Assembly (NCBI GenBank): GCA_964649895.1
Contig: CAZYRX010000001.1
Location: 1 to 64,000, forward strand
Length of the DNA: 64,000 nt
From: Halanaerobium sp964649895
GTDB taxonomy: Bacteria; Bacillota; Halanaerobiia; Halanaerobiales; Halanaerobiaceae
Direction of reading: 5' to 3'
Made by a program: the position numbers and the translations under genes. Positions 52,918 through 62,878 of the stretch are shown here, piece by piece. Within the stretch, counting starts at the first letter, position 1, and the number at the start of each line of letters is the position of its first letter. The notes below the pieces were generated by a model that searched no databases, had not been told where the DNA came from, and worked only from the letters and a program-made list of their open reading frames with translations.

Positions 52918-53484
52918 TTAATCTCTAAGCACTATAAATCCTTCATAATCTCTGCTCTCAAGTTGAGCTTCGACTTCTTCAGCTTTTTCTCTAGTTTCAA
53001 AGGCACCCACCCTTATCTTATGTGGTTGACTTTCTGTGATAAAAGCTTCAAAACCTAAATCCTCCATTTCTTTTTTTAGTGAAATAGCACTATCAATGTT
53101 ATTAAAAGCTCCTATCTGAACAGCAAATGTTCCTGATAAATTATTTTCTTCAAATTGTGAGTCTCCAGTAATCTGTTTTGCTGCTGTTTCAGTATTTTGC
53201 TTTTCAGTTGTTTCATTTGTTTCTTCACCTGATTCTTCATTTTCTTTGTTCAAAATATTTCCCTGCATACTTTCTTCATTTATTTCAGGCTGATTATCTG
53301 CAGCAGATTCATTACTGCCAATTTCCTGTACCTGTTCTACATCATTATCTGCCATTTGCTGTTCAGATTCTTCAGTCATAAAACTAATTAGCCAGCTCCC
53401 CATAATATAGCCTACAAACAAAGCTGCTATTGACATAAATATTACTACAATTATTAAAGAAAAACCGCTCTCATTATTATTCAT
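52918..53484 (-). CDS. SPOR-domain membrane protein
   Basis: A protein of about 188 residues. It has an N-terminal cytoplasmic stub, one transmembrane helix (SLIIVVIFMSIAALFVGYIM) and a long acidic, Glu/Asn-rich linker. A C-terminal SPOR domain runs from FAVQIGAFNNIDSAISLKKE to IRVGAFETREKAEEVEAQLE. SPOR domains bind denuded glycan at the division septum. The start is ATG 53484 behind GAGGTGG. It follows folC by eleven bases. Confidence 0.88.
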   Translation of the reverse strand: MNNNESGFSLIIVVIFMSIAALFVGYIMGSWLISFMTEESEQQMADNDVEQVQEIGSNESAADNQPEINEESMQGNILNKENEESGEETNETTEKQNTETAAKQITGDSQFEENNLSGTFAVQIGAFNNIDSAISLKKEMEDLGFEAFITESQPHKIRVGAFETREKAEEVEAQLESRDYEGFIVLRD

Positions 53485-53495
53485 TTCTTCCACCT

Positions 53496-54806
53496 CTAAA
53501 TATTTTTTGTCATAAAATTAATTCCTGACTCAAAAATGGTGTAAAAAGATCCAGCAGCAATTATTAAATCATTTTCTTTGCTATTTAAATATGAATATTC
53601 AGCAGCCTCAGATAAATTATCGAATGAATGATAGTTAAAACCCATTTCCTTTACTTTATTTTCAAGAACATCCAATTTTATAGTCCGAAAAGATGAATTT
53701 TCAGCTAGATAAAAAATCGATTTATTCTTAAATAAAACAAAATTATTAAGCATCTCTTCTATGTTTTTATCATTCAAAACTGAAAAAATAAAATGAATAT
53801 TATCAAAATCTTTTTCAGATGCTCTGATACTATCAGCTAGTTTTTTAAATGCTGAAGGATTATGAGCAGCATCAATAATAATTAAAGGATTCTCTGCTAT
53901 CTTCTGCATTCTTCCCGGCCAGAAAACAGATGCTAATCCACTTCTTATATTTTCTTCAGAAACTGGAAAAATATCTTTCAGCATATCTGCTGTCTTTACT
54001 GCTAATGCTGCATTTCTAGCCTGGTAAACTCCCAGTAGAGCTAATTTATATATTTTAGATTCACCATTATTAACAAGTTTAAGCTGATTATTATGTAAAT
54101 TACCAGAACTAGATATTTTATCATATTCTGCATCAAGCCTTGTTAGTTTGGAAGAAGTTTTGGCTGCTTTATTTTCAATAACTTTTAAAGCTTTACCATC
54201 CTCCACTGCTGTTAATACCTTCGATTTATCTTTTATTATACCTGCTTTTTCTGCTGAAATTTCTTCAACTGTATTCCCTAAGATACTGGTATGTTCAAGA
54301 TCAATATTAGTAATTATTGATAAAAGAGGTTTTTTGATGACATTAGTAGCATCTAATCTACCACCAAGTCCTGTCTCTAATATCACTACCTCTGCCTGAT
54401 GTCTCTTAAAATATAATAATGCTAGAGCAGTTACTACTTCAAAAAAACTTGCCTCTCCATACTTTTTTTTAGCCTTTAATTTTTCAGCAGCAGATCTAAT
54501 CTCAACAATCATCTCCTCAAGCTCATAAGTAGAAGCAGCTCTACCATTTACTTTGATACGTTCATTGAAATGGTAAAAATGAGGTGAAGTATAAAGTGCT
54601 GTTTTGTAACCGGCTTTTCTATATATACATTCAATAAAAGCAGCTGTAGAACCTTTACCATTTGTTCCAGCAAGATGAATAACTTTTAAATCTTTTTCAG
54701 GATTTCCTAGATAAGAAAGCAATTTTTTTATTCTAGCCAACCCAGGCATATATCCACCTTTTTTCCCAAATAATGATAAAGTATTGATATAAGTAAATGG
54801 ATCCAA
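53496..54806 (-). CDS. folC: Folylpolyglutamate synthase / dihydrofolate synthase
   Basis: Adds glutamates to folates with ATP. It shows the Mur-ligase-like pattern: the P-loop HLAGTNGKGSTAAFI, YTSPHFYHFNERIKVNG, ILETGLGGRLDATN and NIDLEHTSILG. The start is TTG at 54806, eight bases after AGGAGG, giving MDPFTYINTL. The longest frame adds 37 hydrophobic residues without a ribosome binding site. The glutamate ligase domain ends in AGSFYTIF. It is co-transcribed with the SPOR gene. Confidence 0.93.
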   Translation of the reverse strand: MDPFTYINTLSLFGKKGGYMPGLARIKKLLSYLGNPEKDLKVIHLAGTNGKGSTAAFIECIYRKAGYKTALYTSPHFYHFNERIKVNGRAASTYELEEMIVEIRSAAEKLKAKKKYGEASFFEVVTALALLYFKRHQAEVVILETGLGGRLDATNVIKKPLLSIITNIDLEHTSILGNTVEEISAEKAGIIKDKSKVLTAVEDGKALKVIENKAAKTSSKLTRLDAEYDKISSSGNLHNNQLKLVNNGESKIYKLALLGVYQARNAALAVKTADMLKDIFPVSEENIRSGLASVFWPGRMQKIAENPLIIIDAAHNPSAFKKLADSIRASEKDFDNIHFIFSVLNDKNIEEMLNNFVLFKNKSIFYLAENSSFRTIKLDVLENKVKEMGFNYHSFDNLSEAAEYSYLNSKENDLIIAAGSFYTIFESGINFMTKNI

Positions 54807-54908
54807 GATTTTTCCTCCTGTGTTAATTATATTTGCAATAAAATAGATAAATAAGATAAAATAAACTATAAACAAACATATAGTTAGATTTAATTCAATA
54901 CTATTATT

Positions 54909-54936
54909 ATTATACACAAGAATTTATAAAAGACAA
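54909..54936 (-). promoter_or_regulatory. Promoter of folC
   Basis: TTGTCT (54931-54936) and a perfect TATAAT (54909-54914) are 16 bases apart on the minus strand, about 100 bases upstream of the folC start. Confidence 0.55.
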
Positions 54937-55041
54937 AATAAATGAGCTAAGATTCACTGCAAAATATAATTTTTTAATTATCAGAATTAAAATTCCTTTA
55001 TTTATAAATTTTTAAGAAAAGAAATTCAGGGAGGATAAACC

Positions 55042-55476
55042 ATGTCTTTACTAGGAGTATCAATATTTTCTTTATTAACTGCACAATTTTTAAAAATATT
55101 TTTCATTAAACCTTTTAATTTTTATACATTTTTCACCTCCGGTGGAATGCCAAGTTCTCACTCTTCTTTTGTTTCTGCTCTTGCCATATCTGTAGGTTTA
55201 AAACATGGATTTTCTTCTGACTTATTTGCAATTGTTACTGTTTTTTCCTTAATAGTTACTTATGATGCAAGTGGTGTCAGAAGAGCAGTTGGAGAACAGG
55301 CAAATGTATTGAACAATTTAATTCATCATTTAGAAGGAAAAGCATTTACTCAAGATAGAAAAATCATTACACAAGATTTAAAAGAATTAATCGGGCATAC
55401 ACCTTTTGAAGTATTTGCAGGAATATTAATTGGTGCTTTAATTGCATTAATTAACTGGTATTACTTTACAATTTAA
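55042..55476 (+). CDS. DUF212 divergent PAP2-family protein
   Basis: A 144-residue membrane protein with three or four hydrophobic segments and the family patterns TSGGMPSSHSSFVSALAISV, YDASGVRRAVGEQANVLN and LKELIGHTPFEVFAGILIG. This is the YuiD type of divergent PAP2 protein (DUF212), thought to be an acid-phosphatase-like lipid enzyme of unknown substrate. It starts at ATG behind GGGAGGA. The gene stands alone, divergent from folC and convergent with tkt. Confidence 0.88.
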   Translation: MSLLGVSIFSLLTAQFLKIFFIKPFNFYTFFTSGGMPSSHSSFVSALAISVGLKHGFSSDLFAIVTVFSLIVTYDASGVRRAVGEQANVLNNLIHHLEGKAFTQDRKIITQDLKELIGHTPFEVFAGILIGALIALINWYYFTI

Positions 55477-55477
55477 A

Positions 55478-55527
55478 AAAACCGCCGAACCCAAAAATTA
55501 CATAAACAAATGGGTTCTGGCGGATTT
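55478..55527. terminator. Terminator between the DUF212 gene and tkt
   Basis: CCGCC and AACCCA (55482-55492) pair with TGGGTT and GGCGG (55511-55523), with A- and T-runs on the two sides. It fits convergent genes. Confidence 0.8.
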
Positions 55528-55678
55528 TCTATACTCTATCCTAATATTATTTAATTTTAATATAAAATATGCTTGTCACTCATAAATAATGAAACTTTAT
55601 TGTTTTACAATTTATATTATACTTCAAGTCAGAGTTGATTTCAAGAATTATTTCAAAAAGCCAAGTTAAATCTTATGA

Positions 55679-57652
55679 CTATTTCTTTTGATTCAGTTTA
55701 TTTTCTATTTTAACAGCAATTTTTTCTGCATCTAATCCAAGTGCTCTACCCACTTCATTTCCCTTACCACTTAATCCAAAACGATCTAATCCAATAACCA
55801 GACCATCACTTCCCACTAGTTTATACCAGCCTGATGTGATTCCAGCTTCTACAGCAACTTTTAATTTAACACTTGGCAGTTTATAATCTGAAATATGTTT
55901 TTCTAATTTATCCCTTTCAGGCACAGACATTACTGCAGCCTTTATGTCTTTATCATTTAATATTTCAGCTGTTTCTGCAGCCAGTGATACTTCACTACCA
56001 CTTGCAAATATAATTAGATCGGCATTTTCAGGATTATTTAGAAAATATCCACCTAAGTTAAATTCTTTGATCCCTTTATATTTGTCAAGATGCGGCAAAT
56101 TCTGTCTAGAAAGTATTAAAGCAGTTGGCTGATCTTTTGTCTCCAATGCTTCTATCCAAGCTGCCTTTGACTCTTCTTCATCTCCAGGTCTTATCACTTT
56201 TAAACCAGGTATATTTCTTAATGATTCAACATGTTCAACCGGCTGATGTGTTGGCCCATCTTCACCCACAAACACTGAATCATGAGTAAATACATAAATA
56301 ATAGGCTGTTTCATTATTGCTGCAAGTCTTATAGCTGGACGCATATAATCAGAAAAAACCAAAAATGTAGCTGCAAATGGTCTCAGACCTCCATGTAAAG
56401 AAATACCGTTTACAACAGCACCCATTGCATGTTCTCTCACACCAAAACGGAAGTTTCTACCTCCATAATTACCCTTCTGTACCTCTCCATATTTTTCTAG
56501 ATAAGTTTTTGTAGAAGGAGCAAGGTCTGCTGAACCTCCAACCAGATAAGGAATCAAATCTGCTGCTTTTTTCAAGGCTTCTCCCGCAGCTTTTCTGCTT
56601 GCTATTGGTGCCTCTATTTCTAAATTCATTATTTTTTCTCTTAATTCTGCTGGCAATTTCAAATTCTGTGCATCATCCCATGCTTTTTTTAATTCTGGAT
56701 TTGCTGAAGCCCAATTTGCGAACTTATCTTCCCAATCTAACCTTCTGTCCTGAAGTTGAGCTGCTCTAGAACGGAAAAATTCTTTGACACTATCTGGTAC
56801 ATAAAATTTCTTATCTTTAGGCAAATTGAAATTTTCTTTTAAATCAGCAACTTCATCTTCTCCTAGTGGAGCTCCATGAGCTGAGGCTGTATCCTGTTTA
56901 TTTGGAGCACCAAATGCTATGTGTGTTTTTGCTAAAATTAAAGTAGGTCTTTCTTTATCTAATTTTGCCTGCTTTATAGCTTTACGAACTTCTTCAATGT
57001 TATGACCATCAACATCTTCTATAACCTGCCAGCCAAATGCCTTAAATCTATCTGCAGGTGATTCTGTAAATGCAAGTTCTGTATTTCCTGCAATGGATAT
57101 ATTGTTATCATCATAGATTGCAATTAACTTCTCAAGTCCTAAATGACCTGCAAGAGAAGCTGCTTCAGAACTAATACCTTCCATCAAACACCCATCTCCT
57201 ACTATAGTGTAGGTATAATGATCAACAATTTTATACTGAGCTGTATTGAAACGCTCTGCAAGCATTTTTTCGGACAGTGCCATTCCAACAGCATTTGCCA
57301 ACCCCTGTCCTAATGGTCCGGTGGTTGTTTCAACACCCGCTGTTTCTCCGTATTCTGGATGACCAGGTGTATTAGAGTGAAGCTGCCTAAAATTCTTTAA
57401 ATTATCCATAGTAATATCATGACCTGTTAAATGCAGAAATGAATAAAGAAATGCTGAGCCATGACCTGCTGAAAGTACAAAGCGATCTCTATCCGGCCAA
57501 TTCGGCTTCGAAGCATCAATATTAATAATTTCTCCAAACAATAGTGCCCCAATATCAGCACATCCAATCGGCATTCCAGGATGTCCTGAGTTTGCTTTTT
57601 CTACAATATCTGCTGATAAACCTCTTACTGTATTTGCAATTTCTTTTAACAA
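55679..57652 (-). CDS. tkt: Transketolase
   Basis: A ThDP enzyme of 657 residues that moves two-carbon units between sugar phosphates in the pentose phosphate pathway. Motifs are ANSGHPGMPIGCADIG, the ThDP site VGDGCLMEGISSEAASLAG, ETTTGPLGQGLANAVG and the pyrimidine-part THDSVFVGEDGPTHQPVEH. The start is TTG, eight bases after AGGAGGG. It stands alone between a terminator and the EamA gene. Confidence 0.96.
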   Translation of the reverse strand: MLKEIANTVRGLSADIVEKANSGHPGMPIGCADIGALLFGEIINIDASKPNWPDRDRFVLSAGHGSAFLYSFLHLTGHDITMDNLKNFRQLHSNTPGHPEYGETAGVETTTGPLGQGLANAVGMALSEKMLAERFNTAQYKIVDHYTYTIVGDGCLMEGISSEAASLAGHLGLEKLIAIYDDNNISIAGNTELAFTESPADRFKAFGWQVIEDVDGHNIEEVRKAIKQAKLDKERPTLILAKTHIAFGAPNKQDTASAHGAPLGEDEVADLKENFNLPKDKKFYVPDSVKEFFRSRAAQLQDRRLDWEDKFANWASANPELKKAWDDAQNLKLPAELREKIMNLEIEAPIASRKAAGEALKKAADLIPYLVGGSADLAPSTKTYLEKYGEVQKGNYGGRNFRFGVREHAMGAVVNGISLHGGLRPFAATFLVFSDYMRPAIRLAAIMKQPIIYVFTHDSVFVGEDGPTHQPVEHVESLRNIPGLKVIRPGDEEESKAAWIEALETKDQPTALILSRQNLPHLDKYKGIKEFNLGGYFLNNPENADLIIFASGSEVSLAAETAEILNDKDIKAAVMSVPERDKLEKHISDYKLPSVKLKVAVEAGITSGWYKLVGSDGLVIGLDRFGLSGKGNEVGRALGLDAEKIAVKIENKLNQKK

Positions 57653-57738
57653 AATGTATCCCTCCTAAATCTTCTTTACTTTTCTCAATTATTATTTTAT
57701 AGGTAAAAAAAGATAATGTCCAGTTAGAATATTAATCA

Positions 57739-58614
57739 TTATTTTCTATTTGCTTTTTTATAGCTATAAACTGAACCTAAATATATACCACCTAATATAA
57801 AACTGCCTCCGATTATGGTTGTCAGTATTAAAGATTCATCAAGTAATAACCATGCTAACAAAGTAGTTAGAATAGGTTCCCCAAGTATAGATAATGCTAC
57901 AACAGAAGTAGGTAAAAAACGTACTGAATAATTTAATATTGAATGACCAATTAGAGTTGGCCCCAAAGCTAAACCAAGAAATATTAAATAATTATTAATT
58001 CCGTGCCCCAAAAATGGAATTTTAAAAATGAAAACCCCAACTGCTAAAAATAAAGCTGCATAAGTATATAATATATAAAGATATGGGAAATAATCTATTC
58101 TTTTTCTTACCCCTCTGCCAATAAAAAGATAAGCTGCTGCAAAAAAAGCTGCAGATAAAGCTAGAAGATTACCAAATAAATAACCACTCATTTGATAAAT
58201 ATCACCAATACTGATTATTGTACTGCCTATTACAGCCATGATAATACCAATTATGGCTCCTTCTCGCAAATCTTCTTTTGCAAATAGATATTCAAGAATT
58301 ATTGTAAATAAAGGCTGTAAAGCAACAAATATAACAGAATTTGAAATAGCAGTATGATTTATTGAACTAATCCATAAAATAAAATGTACTGCAAGTAGAA
58401 AACCGACCAAGACAGGCCGGTAATCCAAAAAATAATGTGACTGCTTTCTATATTTAATTATAAAATAAGGTGTTAATATTATAACAGAAAAAAACATCCT
58501 ATAAAATGCGGTTATTAATGGTGGTGCAGTAGATAATTTAATTAAGATACCGGAAAGCGAAAGAAAGAAAATTCCGAATCCGAGTAATAAATAGATTTTT
58601 TTCTTAAAATCCAT
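57739..58614 (-). CDS. EamA/DMT superfamily permease
   Basis: A protein of about 291 residues with ten membrane segments in two EamA repeats, the second ending LAWLLLDESLILTTIIGGSFILGGI. Such proteins export or import metabolites, drugs or amino acids, but the substrate cannot be predicted. The start was placed at ATG 58614, four codons inside the longest frame; ribosome binding sites are weak here. It lies six bases after the GH65 gene and may be translated with it, suggesting a sugar link that is not proven. Confidence 0.85.
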   Translation of the reverse strand: MDFKKKIYLLLGFGIFFLSLSGILIKLSTAPPLITAFYRMFFSVIILTPYFIIKYRKQSHYFLDYRPVLVGFLLAVHFILWISSINHTAISNSVIFVALQPLFTIILEYLFAKEDLREGAIIGIIMAVIGSTIISIGDIYQMSGYLFGNLLALSAAFFAAAYLFIGRGVRKRIDYFPYLYILYTYAALFLAVGVFIFKIPFLGHGINNYLIFLGLALGPTLIGHSILNYSVRFLPTSVVALSILGEPILTTLLAWLLLDESLILTTIIGGSFILGGIYLGSVYSYKKANRK

Positions 58615-58632
58615 ATTCACACCCATTTCTAT

Positions 58633-60966
58633 TTAAATAAAAATTTCTTCTGATAAATTACCCTCATCTAATTGAATAATTTCATCAAAATGTTTAAACT
58701 CAATTTTTTCTCCAGAAAGCAAAAGATATTTGACTTTATTATTATCAACTGTAACTTCAAGCTGACTGTTTTTAAAACGGATTCTAAATTGATATTCATC
58801 TAAATCTTCTGGGAGATGAGGATGAAAATACAGTTTTCCGTCAAACATTCTCATCCCTGCAAAGCCCTGCACAAGTGCCAGCCATGTACCACCCATACAG
58901 GCAGTATGAACACCCTGATAGGCGTTTTCATTATAATCATCTAAGTCAAGTCTAGCTGTCTGCATAAAATAGTTATATGCCTGTTTTTTATAACCTATTT
59001 CTGAACCAATGATACTATATATAGCTGGAGATAAAGAAGAATCATGAGTCGTTTTTGGCTCATAATAATCATAATTTCTAATTTTTAAATCTCTACTAAA
59101 TTGGTTGCCGAGCTGCAGCATTAATAAAAGTACATCTGCCTGTTTAATAACCTGATAACGCCAAATTATTAAAGGATGCCAATTTTTAACTAATGGAAGC
59201 TCTTCTTCAGGTATATTATCAACCTCAATTGGATTTTTATTTAAAAATGAGTCATCTTGTGGAATAATTTCTAATTCATTATTATATGGCAGATAGATAT
59301 CCTCTGCTATTTCTTTGAAATTTTCCAGTTCTTTTAAACTCAAATCAATTCTTTCTGTCAATCTTTCATATTTCTCAGGAGCTTTAGCCTTAACAACTTC
59401 AGCAATTTTTGCTGCAGTTTCAATATTGAATTTTGCCATGTAATTTGTATAAGCATTATTATTTACACCTGGTTTGTATTCATCAGGGCCACAAACTACA
59501 TTAAAACAAAATTTATTATCCTGCATTGGAATATAACTTCCTAAACTTATCCACATCCTAGCAGTTTCAATTAATATTTCCAGACCAAAATTCTGCATAA
59601 ATTCCTCATCTTGACTGACCTGATAATATAAATAAACTGCATAAGCTATATCTGCATTAATATGATACTGCACAGTTGAACCCATAAAAAACCCGGATGC
59701 CTCTTCTCCATTAATTGTTCTCCAGGGATAAAGTGCTCCATCTAATTTCATTCTTTGAGCATTTTTTCGTGCTTGTTCTAAGGTATTATATCTAAAAAGC
59801 AGTAAATTTCTTGCTACTTCAGGCCTCTGAAAAGCATAAAAAGGAAGAATATAGCTCTCTGTATCCCAAAAATAATGACCTTCGTAATACTCTCCACTTA
59901 AACCTTTAGCTGCTGTACTAGTACGACCATTTTTGCCAGTTGCCTGAAGAATATGAAAAGCATTAAAGCGAAAGCCCTGCTGAAGTGCCTCTTTACCTTT
60001 AATGATTATATCTGTATCTTCCCAGTATCCCTGCATAAATTCTGTTTGTTCTTCAAATAGATTATCAAAACCAGTTATAGCCGCTCTTGCAACTGATGCT
60101 CTGGCATCACTAATCGGACTTTCTCTCTCTTCTTTGCTGTGGTCAACTCCTACTAACTTATCAATTGTATACTGCTGGCCCTGATCTGCGTTGATAGCAA
60201 AAATCCAGTCAATTCTATTATCTGAAGAACGTCTTTTTATTTCACAATCTTTTTCTGTATCCTCATCAAGTACATGTTCAACTACATAAGCAATATTGAA
60301 ATTAGTAGTTTTAACTTTATGCAATAAATAACCGGTATTTGTATCAATCTCACTTTCTAGTACTTCTAAAGCTTTTTTATCGCGCAAGTGATGATGATTA
60401 GAAACATCTCCATTAACAGCAGAATTGATGCTGATTTTGCCAGAGAAATTTAATGCTTTTACCTGATATCTGATAGCAGCAATATGTTCTCTGCTTAATG
60501 AAATTAATCGTATAATATTAATTTCTATCTTTCTACCCTGTCTATCTTCCCAGATCATATGTCTGCGAAGCACTCCATGCTTTAAATCAAGTTCTCTTTT
60601 ATATGCATGTAGATGGCCCTTTAACAAATTAAGTTTTTCTTCATTTATATAAAGATTTATATCACTCCAGTCAGCTAAATTAATCATAGTCTGTCCGTTT
60701 TTGGGAAGATTTGGTGCTGTTTCACCATAAATTATTTCTTCCTGTGCATAAACTCCATTAATATAAAACCCAGGGGTAGTCGTCTCTTTACCTCCGGGAT
60801 AATCTTCTTCTAAAGTACCTCTTATACCCATATATCCGTTTCCTAAAGCAAAAATAGCCTCATTATGATGATTATTCTCAATTAAAAATTCTTTTTCAGT
60901 TATTTTCCAAGGCTCATAAGGATAAATCGCTTCTTTTTCAAGTTTTTTTGCATGGTATTTGCGCAT
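58633..60966 (-). CDS. Glycoside hydrolase family 65 disaccharide phosphorylase
   Basis: A 777-residue cytoplasmic enzyme that splits an alpha-linked disaccharide with phosphate to give beta-glucose 1-phosphate. An N-terminal beta-sandwich with FALGNGYMGIRGTLEEDYPGG precedes an (alpha/alpha)6 barrel with GHYFWDTE (residues 363-370) and the catalytic acid Glu496 in CGPDEYKPGVNNNAYTN. KTTHDSSLSPAIYSIIGSEIG forms part of the phosphate site. Maltose, trehalose, kojibiose and nigerose phosphorylases share this fold, so the substrate is open. It lies between the P-loop/Asp23 gene and an EamA permease. Confidence 0.88.
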   Translation of the reverse strand: MRKYHAKKLEKEAIYPYEPWKITEKEFLIENNHHNEAIFALGNGYMGIRGTLEEDYPGGKETTTPGFYINGVYAQEEIIYGETAPNLPKNGQTMINLADWSDINLYINEEKLNLLKGHLHAYKRELDLKHGVLRRHMIWEDRQGRKIEINIIRLISLSREHIAAIRYQVKALNFSGKISINSAVNGDVSNHHHLRDKKALEVLESEIDTNTGYLLHKVKTTNFNIAYVVEHVLDEDTEKDCEIKRRSSDNRIDWIFAINADQGQQYTIDKLVGVDHSKEERESPISDARASVARAAITGFDNLFEEQTEFMQGYWEDTDIIIKGKEALQQGFRFNAFHILQATGKNGRTSTAAKGLSGEYYEGHYFWDTESYILPFYAFQRPEVARNLLLFRYNTLEQARKNAQRMKLDGALYPWRTINGEEASGFFMGSTVQYHINADIAYAVYLYYQVSQDEEFMQNFGLEILIETARMWISLGSYIPMQDNKFCFNVVCGPDEYKPGVNNNAYTNYMAKFNIETAAKIAEVVKAKAPEKYERLTERIDLSLKELENFKEIAEDIYLPYNNELEIIPQDDSFLNKNPIEVDNIPEEELPLVKNWHPLIIWRYQVIKQADVLLLMLQLGNQFSRDLKIRNYDYYEPKTTHDSSLSPAIYSIIGSEIGYKKQAYNYFMQTARLDLDDYNENAYQGVHTACMGGTWLALVQGFAGMRMFDGKLYFHPHLPEDLDEYQFRIRFKNSQLEVTVDNNKVKYLLLSGEKIEFKHFDEIIQLDEGNLSEEIFI

Positions 60967-60986
60967 CCAGCCAATCCCTCCTTATT

Positions 60987-61799
60987 TTAATTTTCCACAC
61001 TCAATGAATAAACTTCTATATTTATTTCCTCTACATTAATACCTGTATTATTTTCTAAATGTGCTTTTAAAGCGGCTCTAAATTTATTTATATAATCTGG
61101 AATATTAATCCCATATTTAAGTTCAAGTAAAATATCGACAAAAAGCAGACTATTTTTTTCTTCAACTCTGGTCTTTTTATGATTAGAAATTGAACTTTCA
61201 TGATCCAATAAGTAATCAATTAGATCTACAAGTACTTTATTACTAATACTTAAATTACCATAAAAACTAAATCTTGGCCTAACTATACTTTTTTCATGTC
61301 TTACAGTCTTATTATCTTTTTTGAAAAAAAGTTCTAAAGAATGCAGAAGATAACCTGTAAACTGTTCTTCTACCTCAATTGTTGGCACAGGGATGACATG
61401 TTTGCCTTTAGTATTACGTACTGATAAGGCTTTTTCTATTTCGTCAGGACTTGATATGTCTTTTATATCAATATATTTATCTATATCCCCTAATTCTAAT
61501 CTTTCTGCTATCCTTTCAACCATTCCTATAGAAGTACCAAGAATAAGAATCTTATTTTCTTTAATTTTATTTAATGAACTTTTCACCTCTGCTACCTGAT
61601 TATCATCAAAAAAAAGAGCTGTACGAATAGCTCCCATCTTGCTTTCTTCTCTTTTGGCTGAACAGCCTGCCATTATCTTACCAGAATAAATTAAAAGCCC
61701 ATCATCTATAATTAATGGAATCTGATGTTCATTTGCAAGCAGTACTGCCCGATGGCTTTTACCAGTTCCACTTGGTCCAACAAGAGCATATACTTTCAT
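60987..61799 (-). CDS. P-loop NTPase fused to an Asp23/Gls24-like domain
   Basis: A 270-residue protein. The N-terminal half has a clear Walker A motif GPSGTGKSHRAVLLA (residues 8-22), then IIDDGLLIYSGK and a nucleotide-kinase-like fold with ILILGTSIGMVERIAERLEL. The C-terminal half, from about residue 170, resembles Asp23/Gls24 envelope-stress proteins: NLSISNKVLVDLIDYLL, LLFVDILLELKYGINIPDYI and INVEEINIEVYSL. I do not know a characterised protein with this pairing. It starts at ATG 61799 with a weak ribosome binding site and is followed by the GH65 gene after 20 bases. Confidence 0.65.
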   Translation of the reverse strand: MKVYALVGPSGTGKSHRAVLLANEHQIPLIIDDGLLIYSGKIMAGCSAKREESKMGAIRTALFFDDNQVAEVKSSLNKIKENKILILGTSIGMVERIAERLELGDIDKYIDIKDISSPDEIEKALSVRNTKGKHVIPVPTIEVEEQFTGYLLHSLELFFKKDNKTVRHEKSIVRPRFSFYGNLSISNKVLVDLIDYLLDHESSISNHKKTRVEEKNSLLFVDILLELKYGINIPDYINKFRAALKAHLENNTGINVEEINIEVYSLSVEN

Positions 61800-61914
61800 A
61801 ATTACAAATTACCTTCTTTCTGATTTTGTATCACATATATTAAAAATCAATAACTTTCTGCAAATTGATTATATAGTTTTTAACACAAAATTTCAATTTA
61901 ATTCAATCATTATT

Positions 61915-62847
61915 TTAATCAGCAGTAATTATTGTCCCAGCTTGGCCATTAAATGCAGCAACAGCACTATCAAGAGAGGTAATAACTGATTTTTTTCCAC
62001 CTTCTTTTACAAATTTAATGGCTGATTCTATTTTAGGGGCCATACTCCCTTTTCCAAACTGACCTTCTTCAAGATAATTTTCAACCTGAGAAACTTTTAC
62101 TCTACCAAGTGCTTTTTCTAGATTTGTACCATAATTTATCATAACATTATCAACATCAGTTAAAATAAAGAAAATATCAGACTTTGTGTCTTGTGCTAAG
62201 ATACAACCAGCCTTATCTTTATCTATAACTGCTTCAACTCCCTGGATTTTGTTATTTTTTTCTACAACTGGAATCCCTCCACCTCCAGATGCAATTACTA
62301 TTTTATTATTTTTTATTAAATCATTAATAATATCCTTTTCAATAATTTTTATTGGTTCAGGTGATGGAACAACTCTCCGCCAGCCTCTTCCACTATCTTC
62401 AATCCAATTTTCTCCTTTATCTTTCTGCATTTTTTTAGCATGCTCTTTAGAAAAAAAAGGTCCTACAGGTTTAGAAGGGAAATCAAAAGCAGGATCATTT
62501 TCATCAACAAGCACCTGTGTAACTAAAGCTGTACTTTTTATATCCAAATTTTTCTCTCTAAAAACATTCAAAAGACTATTTTGTATCATATATCCTATAA
62601 AGCCCTGAGTTTGAGCCCCACAGAAATCGAGTGGTAACTTAGGTATTTCCATGGCAGAAGACTGCTGAAGCAGAATATTACCAACTTGAGGGCCATTACC
62701 ATGAGTTATTATAATATCATGTCCCAATTCTGCAAGTTCACCTATCTGCATACAGCTTAGATAAACATTTTCCAGCTGTTCTTCAGCTGTCCCTTTTTGT
62801 CCTGGTTTCAAAATAGCATTTCCACCTAAAGCAATAGTCAATCTCAT
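61915..62847 (-). CDS. arcC: Carbamate kinase
   Basis: A cytoplasmic kinase of about 310 residues that makes ATP from carbamoyl phosphate, the last step of arginine or allantoin catabolism. The family patterns are LTIALGGNAILKPGQKGT, IITHGNGPQVGNILLQQ, CGAQTQGFIGYMIQNSL and VIASGGGGIPVV. The start is ATG 62847, eight bases after GGGGG. The longest frame would begin inside the 44-bp palindrome. No arginine deiminase or ornithine carbamoyltransferase gene is in the window, so the pathway cannot be named. Confidence 0.93.
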   Translation of the reverse strand: MRLTIALGGNAILKPGQKGTAEEQLENVYLSCMQIGELAELGHDIIITHGNGPQVGNILLQQSSAMEIPKLPLDFCGAQTQGFIGYMIQNSLLNVFREKNLDIKSTALVTQVLVDENDPAFDFPSKPVGPFFSKEHAKKMQKDKGENWIEDSGRGWRRVVPSPEPIKIIEKDIINDLIKNNKIVIASGGGGIPVVEKNNKIQGVEAVIDKDKAGCILAQDTKSDIFFILTDVDNVMINYGTNLEKALGRVKVSQVENYLEEGQFGKGSMAPKIESAIKFVKEGGKKSVITSLDSAVAAFNGQAGTIITAD

Positions 62848-62878
62848 CCTAATAACCCCCATTAAATGTCGATAATTG

